Source: Puccinia triticina
Taxonomy: Eukaryota; Basidiomycota; Pucciniomycetes; Pucciniales; Pucciniaceae
Direction: 5' to 3'
Length of the DNA: 64,000 nt
Assembly: GCF_026914185.1 (NCBI RefSeq)
Contig: NC_070559.1
Location: forward strand, 3,038,001-3,102,000
Of the stretch, positions 11,078 to 22,250 are shown piece after piece. The notes below the pieces were generated by a model, which did not search any database, had not been told where the DNA came from, and worked only from the letters and a program-made list of their open reading frames with translations. The stretch's first letter is position 1. Each line of letters begins with the position of its first letter. A program made the translations under genes and the position numbers.

Positions 11078-12044
11078 TGTCAGCCTTAGAGTCATCACAG
11101 CTGACCTAAAAGCTGCCTGTTCTACCTTTGTTACATATAAATTACTTTGTATCCTTTTCATCTTAAGAGATAACCTTGCTTTGACTTCATATTCTGTTTC
11201 CTCAAGTAATTTTAAACCTAGTTACAACTTACCAACTCTTTGTAACTATACTCCTTCCCTGAGTTATTGAGTTGTGGCGCGCATGCGCAGTTGTGACGTG
11301 TCAGCGCTACCAGGCGCGCCAAACCACATGTACATATGTAAATTACATAAGCAAACTGTGAAAATTTTTGTAGTCAGGATCCCCCTTGCCTGAGGCGGAT
11401 CCACAGACTTCAGCACACCAGAACCACACCCCAGAGAACCCCAGGATCACCACCAAAGAGATTACTACACTCCCAGTATACCTACCGTCACAGGCGCCTA
11501 GGATATTGACAGTAAGTACCTCTTTCACTGAACCTTGTTTATCTCAGAGGTACAACTCTGTGTCTTGCTTGATCTTCTCTGTCTGCTGGTTTTGTCTTCT
11601 TCTTGATCACAGGGCTGTCCCTCCAAATCTACTGGCCTTTGCCTCAATCTTGATCACAGGGCTGTCCCTTATTATCATTTGGCCTTTGCCTCAAAATCTA
11701 GGTTCAGGGCTGTCCCTCAGGTTTCCCTTTAAGAACCTTGACTATCCAGAAGGAAGCTAAAAAATTGTGGCTGGATTAAACTTATCTAATCCAGATACCC
11801 TCCTGAGAGGAAGCTGTGGCACTTTTTAGCACAGATTAGCAGCACTCTTCTGAAGAGTAGCATTGCCAGTGGACGTGCATTCCCACTAGAATAACCTAGT
11901 ACTTCTCTTCATCTTGAACCTGCTCTGTTTTCTCTTTTCTCTTTCTCTCTCTCTCTTATAGTTGTATTTTCTTTATCCCAAGAAATCCAACTATTGCCCC
12001 CCATTTCTTGTGTTCTGCTGTCACTATAGAGACTCAGGCTCACA
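11078..12044 (+). repeat. Solo LTR of the X family
   Basis: It begins TGTCAGCCTTAG and ends GGCTCACA, with the 5-bp duplication AACAG at 11073-11077 and 12045-12049. It matches the LTRs of X along its length, including the box TGTAGTCAGGATCCCCCTTG and a CT-rich tract near the end. At 967 bp it is slightly longer than the X LTR because of extra copies of an internal GGGCTGTCCCT repeat (about 11600-11720). A solo LTR arises when the two LTRs of an element recombine. Confidence 0.88.
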
Positions 12045-13809
12045 AACAGAGCTGTCAAGACTTCCTTCCTAGATATCCTTGCGGTGCCCCCACTTCTTCC
12101 TCTGTTGTCTGATGTTTGCAGGTTGCCAGTCGTGGGCATGGAGGTTGAAACACTTCTTTGGATTGTGTCTTAATCCGTAGGCACTCTTCTCAGACCAATC
12201 CAGCTTGAAAGCACGCTCATCCTGCAAGAAACACATCTAGTTGGAAATTGAAAATTGATATACATTCTTTGTCAGGCTTAAGCACTTACCCCCACCAAAA
12301 GCAAACAACCACCCAAATGATTGGACGCTTGCAATGCAACACCACAGAACTTAACAGAATCTCCGCATTGAAGGTTTTGCAAATCCTTGTGGCCTTGTGC
12401 ATGTGTTGCAGCAAGCTTGATATGGCCTGGCTTGGACTACAGATTTGCATGTCAGTTCACCAACATCTCACCAATGCAAGAGGACAGTATGGTAACGTGG
12501 ACCCATTTGGTGTCTTGTAGTGGTGAAAAAATCTGACCAAATTCATCCCTTGATTGACTACTTCAATATTCCCAACGCAGCCAACAATTGGGTTCATGTG
12601 GACCTTGAAAATGTAAGCCGTACCAAACGCATGAATGTTCTCAAATTTGTGGGCAAGAGGAAAATGTCCCTGGTGAACCTGCCACTTGGATTGGTCCACA
12701 AGAATGACCGGGTGTATGGAATCAGGTTGAACAATCAGTTGGCCGGTAAACATGATCTGGGAGCAGAAATCATGAAGGATTGCGGGAACAAAGTCTGATG
12801 ACGACTTCAAGACAACTCCAAATTGCAATTGGAATGATTCCGGTCCTCTGACCATACCGGAAGCATTCCAATTGGTTTTTGGTCCTTTGACCATACCGGA
12901 ATGATTCCAATTGGTTTTTGGGTTTTTGTACCATCCAGTAAATTTTCTGGATGGAAACTTTGAATCTTCACCCGTGGTGTAGGTGGCCAGAGCTGTTCAA
13001 ATGTCACTTGCTGAAAAGGGAACATTGTTTTTTCCTGGTGTAAAAGATAAGGAAAAAAAAATCCAGAAAATCAAACAAAATACACGAGCGGAATATGGCC
13101 ACCTACCTGATTGTCTGAGTTTCCTGGAATGGAAATAGAATGGAGTACACTTTGAAATATTAAGATAACATCTAAGCCTCTACACTGAGGGGGTAGAATT
13201 TCACATTTATGGCTTGCTGCTTTGCTTTATTGTTATGTGCTTGTTTTTATAGTCAGAGAGGGTTTTGGGAATGTTGGATGACAAACTCAGACTTTCAGGC
13301 AGATGAAAACAGTTGCCCAAATGCTCCAGAAGATCCAAAGGATAGCCAAGATGTACAGTTGAGAGAAAAAAAAAACTGAGATAGACCCGGGACAATTACT
13401 CTCTAAACTGAGATACCCACGAACAATGATGATAAAAGGATGAAGATAATGCAGGTCAATTAAATTTTACTCAAAGCTACCGTGTGAATAGAGAGGAATT
13501 ATGACAATCCGGTATGGCAAGATTTACAGGCTCATAACCTGATGTGACCAAGAGAGAGAGAATGACAATGCAAGTGGGAAAACAGACTCTGCAGTCTGTT
13601 TTCCAGTCTAAATATGGTCTTGAGGGCAGGCACTGCATGAAGTAACTCGTTGGACAAGCAAGTCTGATGAGTGATCAGACCAACTTGGTCTGACGAGTTC
13701 AGCAGCCCGGCGGTGCCAAACTGCAGAACTCGTTGTGCAATTCCAGTCCGAGCACTCAGTGGCCAGGCATGTCTGATGAATTAAATAATGCAGTGAGGGA
13801 GAGTGTCAC
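12045..13809. other. Region without an assigned gene, between the solo LTR and the hAT element
   Basis: Frames are open on both strands around 12457-12894: 145 codons on the minus strand, and 92 codons on the plus strand at 12520-12798. I recognise neither, and they overlap in opposite directions, so at most one could be real. A two-copy tandem repeat lies at 12830-12920 (core TTTGACCATACCGGAA..ATTCCAATTGG). The last 200 bases before 13810 hold several TCTGATGA/TCTGACGA repeats and no gene. Confidence 0.4.
12830..12920. repeat. Two-copy tandem repeat of about 46 bp
   Basis: Both units carry CTGACCATACCGGAA or TTGACCATACCGGAA followed by a CCAATTGG palindrome. Confidence 0.7.
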
Positions 13810-13822
13810 TAGGGATGGCAAT
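13810..13822 (+). repeat. hAT left terminal inverted repeat
   Basis: Thirteen bases, an exact inverted match to 60174-60186, of the TAGGGNTGGCAA type common in hAT elements. Confidence 0.9.
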
Positions 13823-14043
13823 CCGGCGGGCCCAAACCCGGCCGGGTTTGGGCTGGCATTTTGGGGAATTTTCAAAAGTTGACCCGGCCCGCCAGACCCG
13901 CAGCAGAAATTGGGCGGGTCCGGGTAGCCCAACAGGCGCCCCCCGTATCCCCGCCCACCGGGATCCCCTGGAGCAGATATGCTATATACTAGCAAGTCAG
14001 TCCGATTGGCCAAATATCTGACTTTGTGCAACAGCCAACAACC

Positions 14044-14556
14044 ATGGAGACTCTGACTATGGCGCGGCAAACCTCTCAGAACAAGGACGACATCAAGTTT
14101 CCTCCTAGTACCAACCTGGAAAGAAATGATGAAACACTCAAGCCTTGGACTCCAGCGCCTAGCAAATCCCAAGACAATAGTCCAACCAAGCAGCGCAAAC
14201 TTACCAGCGGGGTTTGGGATCATTTCACCAAGATTGTTGGGGAGTGATTATGCATTTCTTAATTCCCAATAGCCTTCAGGTTTTTTATTTTGTTTGAATG
14301 TTTGAATGTTGCTTGCTGTAGAATCCAATGGCAAAGAGAAGGCTGAGTGTAATTACTGCCAAACTGGCTGCTCCTCTGCGGGAACAAAACACCTTTTGCA
14401 ACATTCAAACCAATGCACAACCAAGAAGGGTGGATTGATCCATCCCAAGCAAGGCCGCTTGAATTTTCCCTTGACTTCATCGACTCAGGCCACCCGCGGT
14501 GTGTGGATTTATAACCAAGATTGATCGCAAGCACAGCTCGCTGAAATGATTATTCT
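14044..14556 (+). pseudogene. hAT transposase, N-terminal part with BED zinc finger
   Basis: The ATG at 14044 opens a frame ending SGVWDHFTKIVG, the start of a BED finger. The finger continues at 14322 with KAECNYC and then GTKHLLQHSNQC, giving the Cys2-His-Cys set that binds DNA at the transposon ends. The gap 14244-14321 has GT..AG ends and intron size, but by my count the phase is off by one, so a small indel is likely. An in-frame TGA at 14522-14524, probably from CGA, precedes the line where X cuts the gene. The reading frame resumes exactly at 58247 in the same phase. Confidence 0.85.
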
Positions 14557-14561
14557 CCATG
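14557..14561. repeat. Target duplication of X, left copy (CCATG)
   Basis: CCATG directly precedes the TG of the X 5' LTR and is repeated at 58247-58251 after the 3' LTR. It proves that the two distant LTRs belong to one insertion event. Confidence 0.93.
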
Positions 14562-15495
14562 TGTCAGCCTTAGAGTCAACTCAGCTGACCTAAAGTCTGC
14601 CTTTTTCTACTTTTTACATATGAATCACTTGATATCTTTTTCATCTTAAGATATAACCTTGTTTTGACTTCATATTCTTTTTACTCATGCAATTTTAACC
14701 CTAGTTAAAACTTACCAATTTTTTCTAACTATACTCCTTCCCTGAGTTATTGAGTTGTAGCGCGCATGCGCAGTTGTCATGTGTCAGCGCTACCAGGTGC
14801 ACCAAACCACATGTACATATGTAAATAACATAATCAAACTGTGAAGTTTCTCCTAGTCAGGATCCCCCTTGCCTGAGGCGGATCTAAAAGCTTCAGCACA
14901 CCAGAACCACACCCCAGATAACCCCAGGATCACCACCAAAGAGTTTACAACACTCCCAGTATACCTACTGTCACAGGCGCCTAGGATATTGACGGTAAGT
15001 AACCTCTTTCACTGAGCCTTTTTTATCCCAGAGGCACAACTCTGTGTCTGTTTGATCTGCTCTTCTTTGCTGGCCTTTGCCTCATTCTTGGTCACAGGGC
15101 TGTCCCTGCTTAACAGTATTCTTTTTCTGTGGTTTTTGCAAGAAACAAACCACATAGGTTTCCCTTTAAAGAACCTTGACTATCCAGAAGGAAGCTAAAA
15201 AATTGTGGCTGGATTATACTTGTCTAATCCAGAAGCCCTCCACGTTTCTTTGGTGAGAGGAGGCTGTAGCACTCTCTAGCACAGCTTGGCAGCACTCTTC
15301 TGAAGAGTTAGCATTGCCAGTGGACATGCATTCCCACCAGAATAAACTTGAATATCTGCTTATCTTGAATGTGCTCAGTTTCTCTCTCTCTTTCTCTCTC
15401 TCTCTTATATTTGTATTTTCTTTATCCAAAGAAAACCAAATATTCCCCCCATTCTTTCTTGTGTCCTGCTGTCACTATAGAGACTCAGGCTCACA
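14562..15495 (+). repeat. 5' LTR of X
   Basis: 934 bp, TGTCAGCC to GGCTCACA. A splice-donor-like GTAAGT lies at 14995-15000 and is kept in most copies of this LTR in the window. A pyrimidine-rich tract (15380-15410) lies near the end. The LTR should hold the promoter and polyadenylation signals of X. Confidence 0.92.
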
Positions 15496-15780
15496 ATTGG
15501 GGGCCTCATTGGGAAATTTACTCATCCTTTTCATAATTCTAGAATGCTTAAAGCCAAAGGACTGATCATCCTGATTAAATCAAACAAAAATTCTTAAAAA
15601 TTCAAAAAAATCACTTTCCTGGGTACTTGTGAGAGTGCAGAATTGCGACTCCTCTGCGCAACTATTTATCCCTTCATCGGACTTATCCTCTCTAGAACCC
15701 TCTATATCTTTGGATCAAGAAGAGATAGAGAAAAACGGCTCTCAAAACATTCTCCTCCTTCTTAACTACAATTACCGCAA
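15496..15780 (+). other. Primer-site region and 5' leader of X
   Basis: The LTR is followed at once by ATTGGGGGCCTCATTGGG, conserved at 31351 after the related LTR. By position this is the primer-binding site, although I cannot match it to a named tRNA. The leader carries the sequence GGACTGATCATCCTGATTAAA, whose counterpart elsewhere is the target of Helitron 1. Confidence 0.65.
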
Positions 15781-17098
15781 TTGACCGTAAAAGAATTCTT
15801 GACGGTGCAGACTAGCGCAGACAAAGAAAACTACGACAACAGAATAGTAGCAGATCCGTGTAACGGCAACTTGATCAGTAGTACCTTGTGGACCCCCATA
15901 GCTACAGCAAAAGCTCTGAAAACTCGCCGTAGAAAAACTATAGCTCCCGTCAAGATATCTGACTGGACCTCTGAACCATCTGCAAAGTCCAGCGCAAAAG
16001 ATTCCAAGAAGAAATCCTCCTCTACTACACGCAAAAGTAAAAGGATTTCCGCCAAATCCCAACCTACAGGTACTCAAACTCTCCCTCATCCCATTTTCTC
16101 CAACAAAACCTAAAACATTATGCCTCCTCACCTCAGGAATGGCTGAAAACTCTCCACAGAACAACAGCTCCGCTACCAACTCAGCCCTGCAGCAGAAGAG
16201 CGGCTTCAAAGAGCTAGAGTCGGCGCTACCACTGTTGGGAGAGGATTTCCTCAATTTCCCTCAAGAGTTGCCCCCAGATACCGGAATACTGCCGGCACTG
16301 TACAATCCAAGAGAGACGTCCCTGGCCCTCACATCCAACAGGTCAACGCCAGTGCCGCGCCCGGTAGAGAGAGAGCCAATGATATCAGCAGGCACTCCGA
16401 TGAACTCCCTGCCTACCAACCCAGAGGGTTCACGACCGGACGCGCCGCCGAATCTAGCCCTGCTTCCGCCCATTCAGAAGCCTCATCCAACCGATTCTTC
16501 AGGCCCAATGGAGCTCATACAAGAGGATCCGGAGATCTCAGGACTAGTGAACCTTTTCAACAATCAGTTCAATCTTTTCGTCCGCGCATGGGAGGCGCAG
16601 AACCTGAGGAATATGAAAATGATCCTAACCCAGGCGGCCACAACCCAGGACATGATAGAAGACCTAGTTGGGGGAGAGGAAACTATCCGTCTCTGCCAAG
16701 ACTGGATTCCCAGGATGGAATTGAACGACGTGGAGCGCCTCATCTACAATCAAGGCAACAACAAATAGCCTCAGATTACGGCCGCTCCTTCTTTGCAGAA
16801 CAACCCATCCCCAGCTATGATCCCGCACTGTAACCACCAGCCCATGATAGCTACGCCAACCCCAGAGCCCACAAATTTCCAGCACAGGACTCAAGAGGCT
16901 GGGTACCAGTGTCCTACCCTTCAATCCAATCCAGGAACTCAAGCGCCGCCGCCACAACAACAACAACCACTGCGCCCAGAGGCTCCAGCTTACTGCAGCC
17001 GCCACCCCCACACCCTCCACTGCAACAGCAACTCCAAGTGAGACCTCCGCCAGCTTCTATACCGCGAGAGGTGGTTCAGTTATTCCGCCCCAACACGC
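15781..17098 (+). pseudogene. X Gag, N-terminal part (interrupted by element Y)
   Basis: The first open stretch (15781-16069) lacks an ATG and is basic (RRRKTIAP, KRISAKS). A GT..AG gap at 16070-16136 joins it in phase to a 209-codon frame from ATG 16139. That frame is Ser/Pro-rich at first and then helical (RAWEAQNLRNMKMILTQAA). After a frame change near 16760 comes a Gln/Pro/Thr-rich low-complexity stretch, with a TAA at 16831 that looks like a mutated CAA. The frame ends at 17098 where Y inserted and continues at 26832. I do not recognise this N-terminal extension from other gypsy Gag proteins. The real start could be 16139 after splicing from the LTR donor. Confidence 0.6.
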
Positions 17099-17904
17099 TG
17101 AGGAACTCCGTCCAGTGCTAAGCCAGCGGCAGTTGGGGGAGGAGAATGGAAAAGAAAAGAGAACTAAGATGTATAAGCCCTCCGGGGTGATTGGCCGTGA
17201 TTGAGCGCGGTGAGTTGTGTAAGCGTGGGGGGATGATTTTCTGACGGCTGGAGTGGCGCGTCAGCAATTTTTGTTTGAGAGAGAGAGAGAGGGCCAGGGA
17301 TACTGCCGGTGGGGTTGTGATCTAAATCAGATAGTTGGAGGATATTGGTGTTGCGGGGAAAAATGAACCTTAAAGACGTTGGAGTACTGGTGTAACTATG
17401 CCAGGAAAAATAACCTTTTGATTGATGGATCACTAAAATTTTGGTTCAGAGTGGGTCCATGCCGCTCCAAAGCCTGAGTTCAAACTGAACTCAAACCTTG
17501 GAGTTTGTGACATCTCACAGACATCTCATCACAACCTAGCGCGCACACGCGCGCAACAACAAACAAAACAGCAGGAACAAAACAAAACAAAACCATAACC
17601 AACCCTTCTCATCCAAAACCTAACCAAGAAGCGCATAAAAGAAAAGAAAATAACAAACATGATGAAAAAGAAACTGACATGAGAAAAAAAAAACATAAAA
17701 AAAAAATGGAAACAAGAGAAAAGAAGAAAAAGAAAACCTGAAACGCCTTGAGGTGAGGATGCACGCCATGCCGCGTCATTGAAACTGAGAAAGCCTTGAA
17801 TTTTGAGAGCTTAAGGCCTTGATGTCTTGAACCTTGACGTCCGCTGGCGCGCGCCATGCGCGTAAATCTTGATCCCCTACGCGTGTACCAGTTTGTCCAC
17901 CACA
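17099..17904 (-). repeat. 3' LTR of Y
   Basis: On the minus strand it runs from TGTGGTGGACAAACTGG to GGAGTTCCTCA. It contains an alternating purine-pyrimidine patch GCGCGCACACGCGCGC, an A-rich stretch (17560-17740) and a GA microsatellite. The purine-rich GTGGGTGGA lies just outside it on the minus strand at 17905-17913, where a polypurine tract belongs. Confidence 0.88.
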
Positions 17905-18089
17905 TCCACCCACAACTTGCAGTCTGTCCCTAGACTGCTTGTCCAGTACCTTCCCCACAGGAAATCCAAGCCCTAATAAAAGAAAGAGAAGCAAACCAAT
18001 TGCGTCCGCGGTGCTCACGAGCGTGGCATAGAGTAGAGTTTCAAAAGTTGCAGTAGTAACTACCCAGGAGATGCATACTTGGAGGGGAA

Positions 18090-18688
18090 CTTACTTCTGG
18101 TCAATAATGTCCCTGCAAGAGAAGAACCTCTTTACTTGATCCGCAGCAAAGCGCCGCTTCAGCTCCGTGCCGTCGAATTCCGCCAAGACGTAAGAACCGC
18201 CTTGAACATTCTCCACGACGCAATATGGACCGTTCCACTGATGCACAAACAACTGGCCCCACTGCACTTCCAGTGAGCGGTTGTAGGCAAGGACCTGATT
18301 GCCCGGCTTGAGTGGTTCCCGAATCCGTGACGTGTTCTTCTCCTCCCAGTATCGTACCGATTCACTTCAAGCATCCATCATCTTCTTATATGCAACTTCA
18401 CACGTCTCCTTGCTTTGTTCCAGTTGAAGAGAACGCGCGGCTAGCAAACCGCGGTATCCTGGAAAGGGTCCCAATTGACCCCTAGATAAGACTTGATTTT
18501 GAAATCCAGCGGCAACACCCTCTGCTGGCCAAAAACTAACTCGTAGGGAGAGTACCCAGTCGTTCTCTTAGTCAAAATTTGATCAGCAAACAGAACCAAC
18601 GGCAAAAATTTCCGACAATTCTTGCCGCTTTTGCCCGCTAACTTGACTAGAGCTGCCTTCAGAGGGCTGTGGCCACGTTCCACCATCC
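18090..18688 (-). pseudogene. Y integrase, C-terminal half
   Basis: The minus frame starts GMVERGHSPLKAALVKLAG, which holds the catalytic Glu of the DDE integrase triad and joins the N-terminal half across the solo LTR. It runs through FADQILTKRTTGYSPYELVFG, a standard gypsy integrase block. It then has an SH3-like tail: GNQVLAYNRSLEVQWGQLF, HQWNGPYCVVE and LKRRFAADQVKRFF. The last codons sit on AAGTAAGT, so the gene either stops there or is spliced there. Stop-like breaks occur near 18368 and 18440. I see no chromodomain in Y. Confidence 0.8.
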
Positions 18689-18693
18689 CTTGG

Positions 18694-19720
18694 TGTGAGC
18701 CTCAGTCTCTATAGTGACAGCAGGACACAAGAAAATGGGGGGCAATATTTGGATTTCTTTGGATAAAGAAAATACAAATATAAGAGAGAGAGAGAAAGAG
18801 AGAGAGAAACTGAGCACATTCAAGATAAGCAGGTATTCAAGGTTATTATGGTGGGAATGCACGTCCACTGGCAATGCTAACTCTTCAGAAGAGTGCTGCC
18901 AAGCTGTGCTAGAGAGTGCTACAGCCTCCTCTCACCAAAGAAACGTGGAGGGCTTATGGATTAGACAAGTACATTAATCCAGCCACATTCTTTTAGCTTC
19001 CATCTGGATAGTCAAGGTTCTTCAAAGGGAAATTTATGTGGTTTGTTTCTTGCAAAAACCACAGAAAAAGAATGAAGATATGAAGGGACAGCCCTGTGAT
19101 CAAGTAGAGGCAAAGGCCAGCAGATATGGAGGGACAGCCCTGTGATCAAGTAGAGGCAAAGGCCAGTAGATATGGAGGGACAGCCCTGTGATCAAGAATA
19201 GGCAAAGGCCAGCAGAAAAGAACAGATCAAGCCAGACACAGAGTTTTACCTCTGAGATAACAAAGTTCAGTGGAAGAGGTTACGCACTGTCAATATCCCA
19301 GGTGCCTGTGACTGTAGGTATACTGAGAGTGTTGTAATCTCTTTGGTGGTGATCCTAGGGTTATCTGGGGTGTGGTTCTGGTGTGCTGAAGTCTGTGGAT
19401 CCTCCAGCTGCATGGGGGATCCTGACTTTGAAAATTTTCAAAGTTGGATGACATAATCACACATGTACATGTGGTTTGGAGCGCTCAGGAGCAACTACAA
19501 GGCGCTGCTGCGCATGCATGTCACAAACCACAAACTCTATAAAGGAGTAGAGATATTGGAAAGTGATCAGTGAACACTAAGGTCAAAATTGCATGAGAAA
19601 TCAGAATCTGAAGTCAAAACAACCTGACGTCTTAAGGATAAAACGATATAAACACATTTAGGTATAAAATGGAGATAAAAGGCAGACTTTAGGCCAGCTG
19701 CGCTGGCTCCAAGGCTGACA
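18694..19720 (-). repeat. Solo LTR of the X family inside Y integrase
   Basis: 1027 bp, minus strand, TGTCAGCC to GGCTCACA, with CTTGG at 18689-18693 and 19721-19725. It is longer than the X LTR because it carries three tandem copies of a unit of about 49 bp around GGGACAGCCCTGTGATCAAG (19080-19220). It is younger than Y and therefore younger than X. Confidence 0.9.
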
Positions 19721-20138
19721 CTTGGCCTTCAGGGTAGTACAGCGTAGAAACACAATGTTGTCCAGGTAGTGCTTTTAACATTGCCACTAGTGCGCCGCCA
19801 AATTCTGAGCTGCCGTCCGTCATGTAGGCTTGCGCTAAGCCATAGCACATAGTCCAGTGCTCCTGTAAAAAGGAGGCCACCGCCTCTGACGTCAGATTGT
19901 TGAGAATTTTAGCTTCAACCCAGCCTGAAAAGTTGTCCTGCGCTACTATCAAGTACTTAGCGCCACCCGCCTTGAGATGCACGGTGTCCATAGATACGCG
20001 TCCAAAAACCGTAAAATTGCCCGTGGGATAGCGCAGCTCCTGCGGGCGCCTGAGATCTTTCTTCTGGCAGGCCTTGCAGCTCTGACACCACCTAGCCACC
20101 GCCTCCTTCAACAACGGCCACCAAAAGCGCTCCACAAC
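19721..20138 (-). pseudogene. Y integrase, N-terminal half
   Basis: It contains ERFWWPLLKEAVARWCQSC, the end of the zinc-binding domain with its CxxC, then the core with SMDTVHLKAGGAKYLIV (first Asp) and MTDGSSEFGGALV (second Asp), then YYPEGQ where the solo LTR cuts. The preceding TGA near 20136 separates it from the RNase H frame. The enzyme would join element DNA to the chromosome. Confidence 0.82.
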
Positions 20139-21020
20139 TCAACGGTATGTCTCCGTGGAGCCCCTGTGGCCCAGATCCTTGTGAAGCTTGGTCAGTATCT
20201 CTTGCTGCTTTAACGGAATATTCACTACAATACGAGGTAGGAGACTCCCCCGCTTCATCAGTCGTCCAGCTTGCAAGAAAAAAAACAATGAGCGGCGCTT
20301 CAACGTGCGAAACTCCTTGGCGTTCATTCCCTCTGGCCTGAGCAAAGTGGCTAGGAACTGCTCCAAGTTGCGCCAGTAACCTTCCTGATAGCCAGTGTAG
20401 ACGTCCTCCGTACCCGCCGCATAAGGATGTCGCGCCTTGATGTGCGGGGATTCTTCTTCAAAATCAGAGGGGGGGTCCAACTTGTCATCTCCACAAGGGC
20501 GCCGAGAAAGGCCGTCAGGCATGGTGAAAGATTTCCCTGGCTGGTGCACAATTTCAAAGGAAAAAAGCTGAATAAATGGGACCCAGCGCGTCATAGGTGC
20601 GTTGGGTAGACTCGGAGCGTTAATCATTTCAATCAACAAATGGGCATCCACCTGTAATTCAAAGTGCTGGCCCCACAGAATGGTCTGCATCTTTTTTAGA
20701 ATACGCGCCATGCAGCAAAGCTCCAGTTTAGGTTGGGAGTAGCGCGACTCAACGTCAGAGAAAAGTAGGGACTCATACAGGGCTGGCCGGTCCAACCCAT
20801 TTGCATCCGCTTGAGTGAGAACAGCACTCGCAGCGTCAAAGCTGGAGTCTACCGCTAACTTGAGCCTGCCCGCCTCTGGCCCGTAGATAATTTTCACCAT
20901 AACTATATCCTGGCCAACAATAGTCTTCAAGCGTTTGAACGCCGCGCTGCAATCTTCAGTCCAGATCCATTTGGAATCCTTGCGCATCAGGTGGCGTAGT
21001 GGGAGAAAAATTTTGGACAA
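20139..21020 (-). pseudogene. Y RNase H and connecting region
   Basis: A 293-codon frame begins in the RT thumb (KIFLPLRHLMRKDSKWIW) and carries the gypsy RNase H pattern: LKLAVDSSFDAASAVLTQ, RYSQPKLELCCMARIL and LQVDAHLLIEMI. It ends with HQPGKSFTMPDGLSRRP, the standard exit motif. The long intact frame suggests only moderate age. It is separated from the RT by a TGA that replaces the Trp expected after VVVYV. Confidence 0.85.
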
Positions 21021-22250
21021 GTGCGGTATGAAGATTCACACATAAACCACCACGCCCAAGAATCCACGCACTTCTGTAGGGTTCACCGGTGTCGGCCAGG
21101 AGAGAATCTTATTCATCTTAGTCTGCAACATCTTGCGGCCCTCCTTACACACCACGTGCCCAACAATCTCAAGAGCAGGGACGCAAGCCGCTAACTTTGA
21201 GGCTGAAACTGTTAAGCCGGATTCTTCAATGCGGAAAAGGACCCGCTCAAGAGTAGTCGCATATTCCCGTATGAAGCGCCGGATTCCAGGGTGCCAGGGA
21301 AGAAGCTCATTGTTGTACTCAGAAAAAGGGCCCCTGATCCCGCCATCATCTATGAATATGCTGGCGTGATCGGGGATTTCTTCTTGTAGGATCCGTGCCA
21401 TTTGCGCCTGATACACGGCCACCGAATTCGTGGCCCCCTGGGGCAAATGCGTAAGCTGAAAGCGCCCTAGGGGCGTGTTGAACGTCGTCAAGGGTCTAGA
21501 GATGGGGTCTAAAGCGCGCTTGTTGTAGCCGCCCATAATATCTCCTAACCTGTAGCAGGCTCTTCCGGCGAAGGATTCGACAAATTCCTCTGTGGCTGGT
21601 GGGATGCCTGCATCCTTGATAGTCACCTTATTGAGGGGCTGAAGGTCATGAACCACACAAATCTTGCCGTTGCTTTTAAGAACACAGAAAACCGGAGACG
21701 TATAGCTCAACGTGGATTGCTCGTAAATTCCCGTTTCAATGCGCCTGCGAACCACTTTAATGAACTCGTCCAACTTCGCCGCGGGAATAGGAATCTTCTT
21801 CTTCTGCCACTGCTTGTGCTCCACAACCGGGATGATATAAGGAAGACCGTAGGATTCCTTCAACAACCCCCGTGAAAGCTATGGCCAGATTGCGTTCAGC
21901 CAGCACATACTTAATAAGATCAAGTCCTGCAGGGCGCAACCAGCCTTCCGGACCAAAATCAACCACTGCAAGGCGCTCTTGAGTCACCCTTCCTTGAGGT
22001 ACAAAAGGCCCCGCTAGCGACTGGGGAAGGCAGCAATAAGGGTCACGCGACAGCAGGGGACAACGGAGAGGAGGGTGGAGATTTTGAGGCATTGACTGAT
22101 TGACCGGCTTGATCTTCTTGGCTACCGGTTTGTACTTTGCGGCAAAGGACAAAAAATCTCCGTTGCGCCACGAATTCACTAGCGCCAGCTGAGATCGTAC
22201 CCTGAGACCACATTCCAGCATCCTCCATGTCTGGTGCTCCGCAAAATCTT
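21021..22250 (-). pseudogene. Y reverse transcriptase
   Basis: Upstream comes KYKPVAKKIKPVNQSMP and QERLAVVDFGPEGWL, both typical of the segment before RT in fungal gypsy elements. A frameshift near 21870 leads into the RT proper: FCVLKSNGKICVVHDLQPLNKVTI, then FNTPLGRFQLTHLPQGATNS, then the catalytic FIDDGGI (Asp-Asp intact). GFLGVVVYV closes it before a TGA. In living relatives this enzyme copies the RNA into DNA from the tRNA primer. Confidence 0.85.

Noticed and set aside
12457..12894. 145-codon minus-strand protein
   Set aside because: Not recognised, overlaps an opposing open frame of similar quality and begins in a tandem repeat; kept only as an unassigned note.
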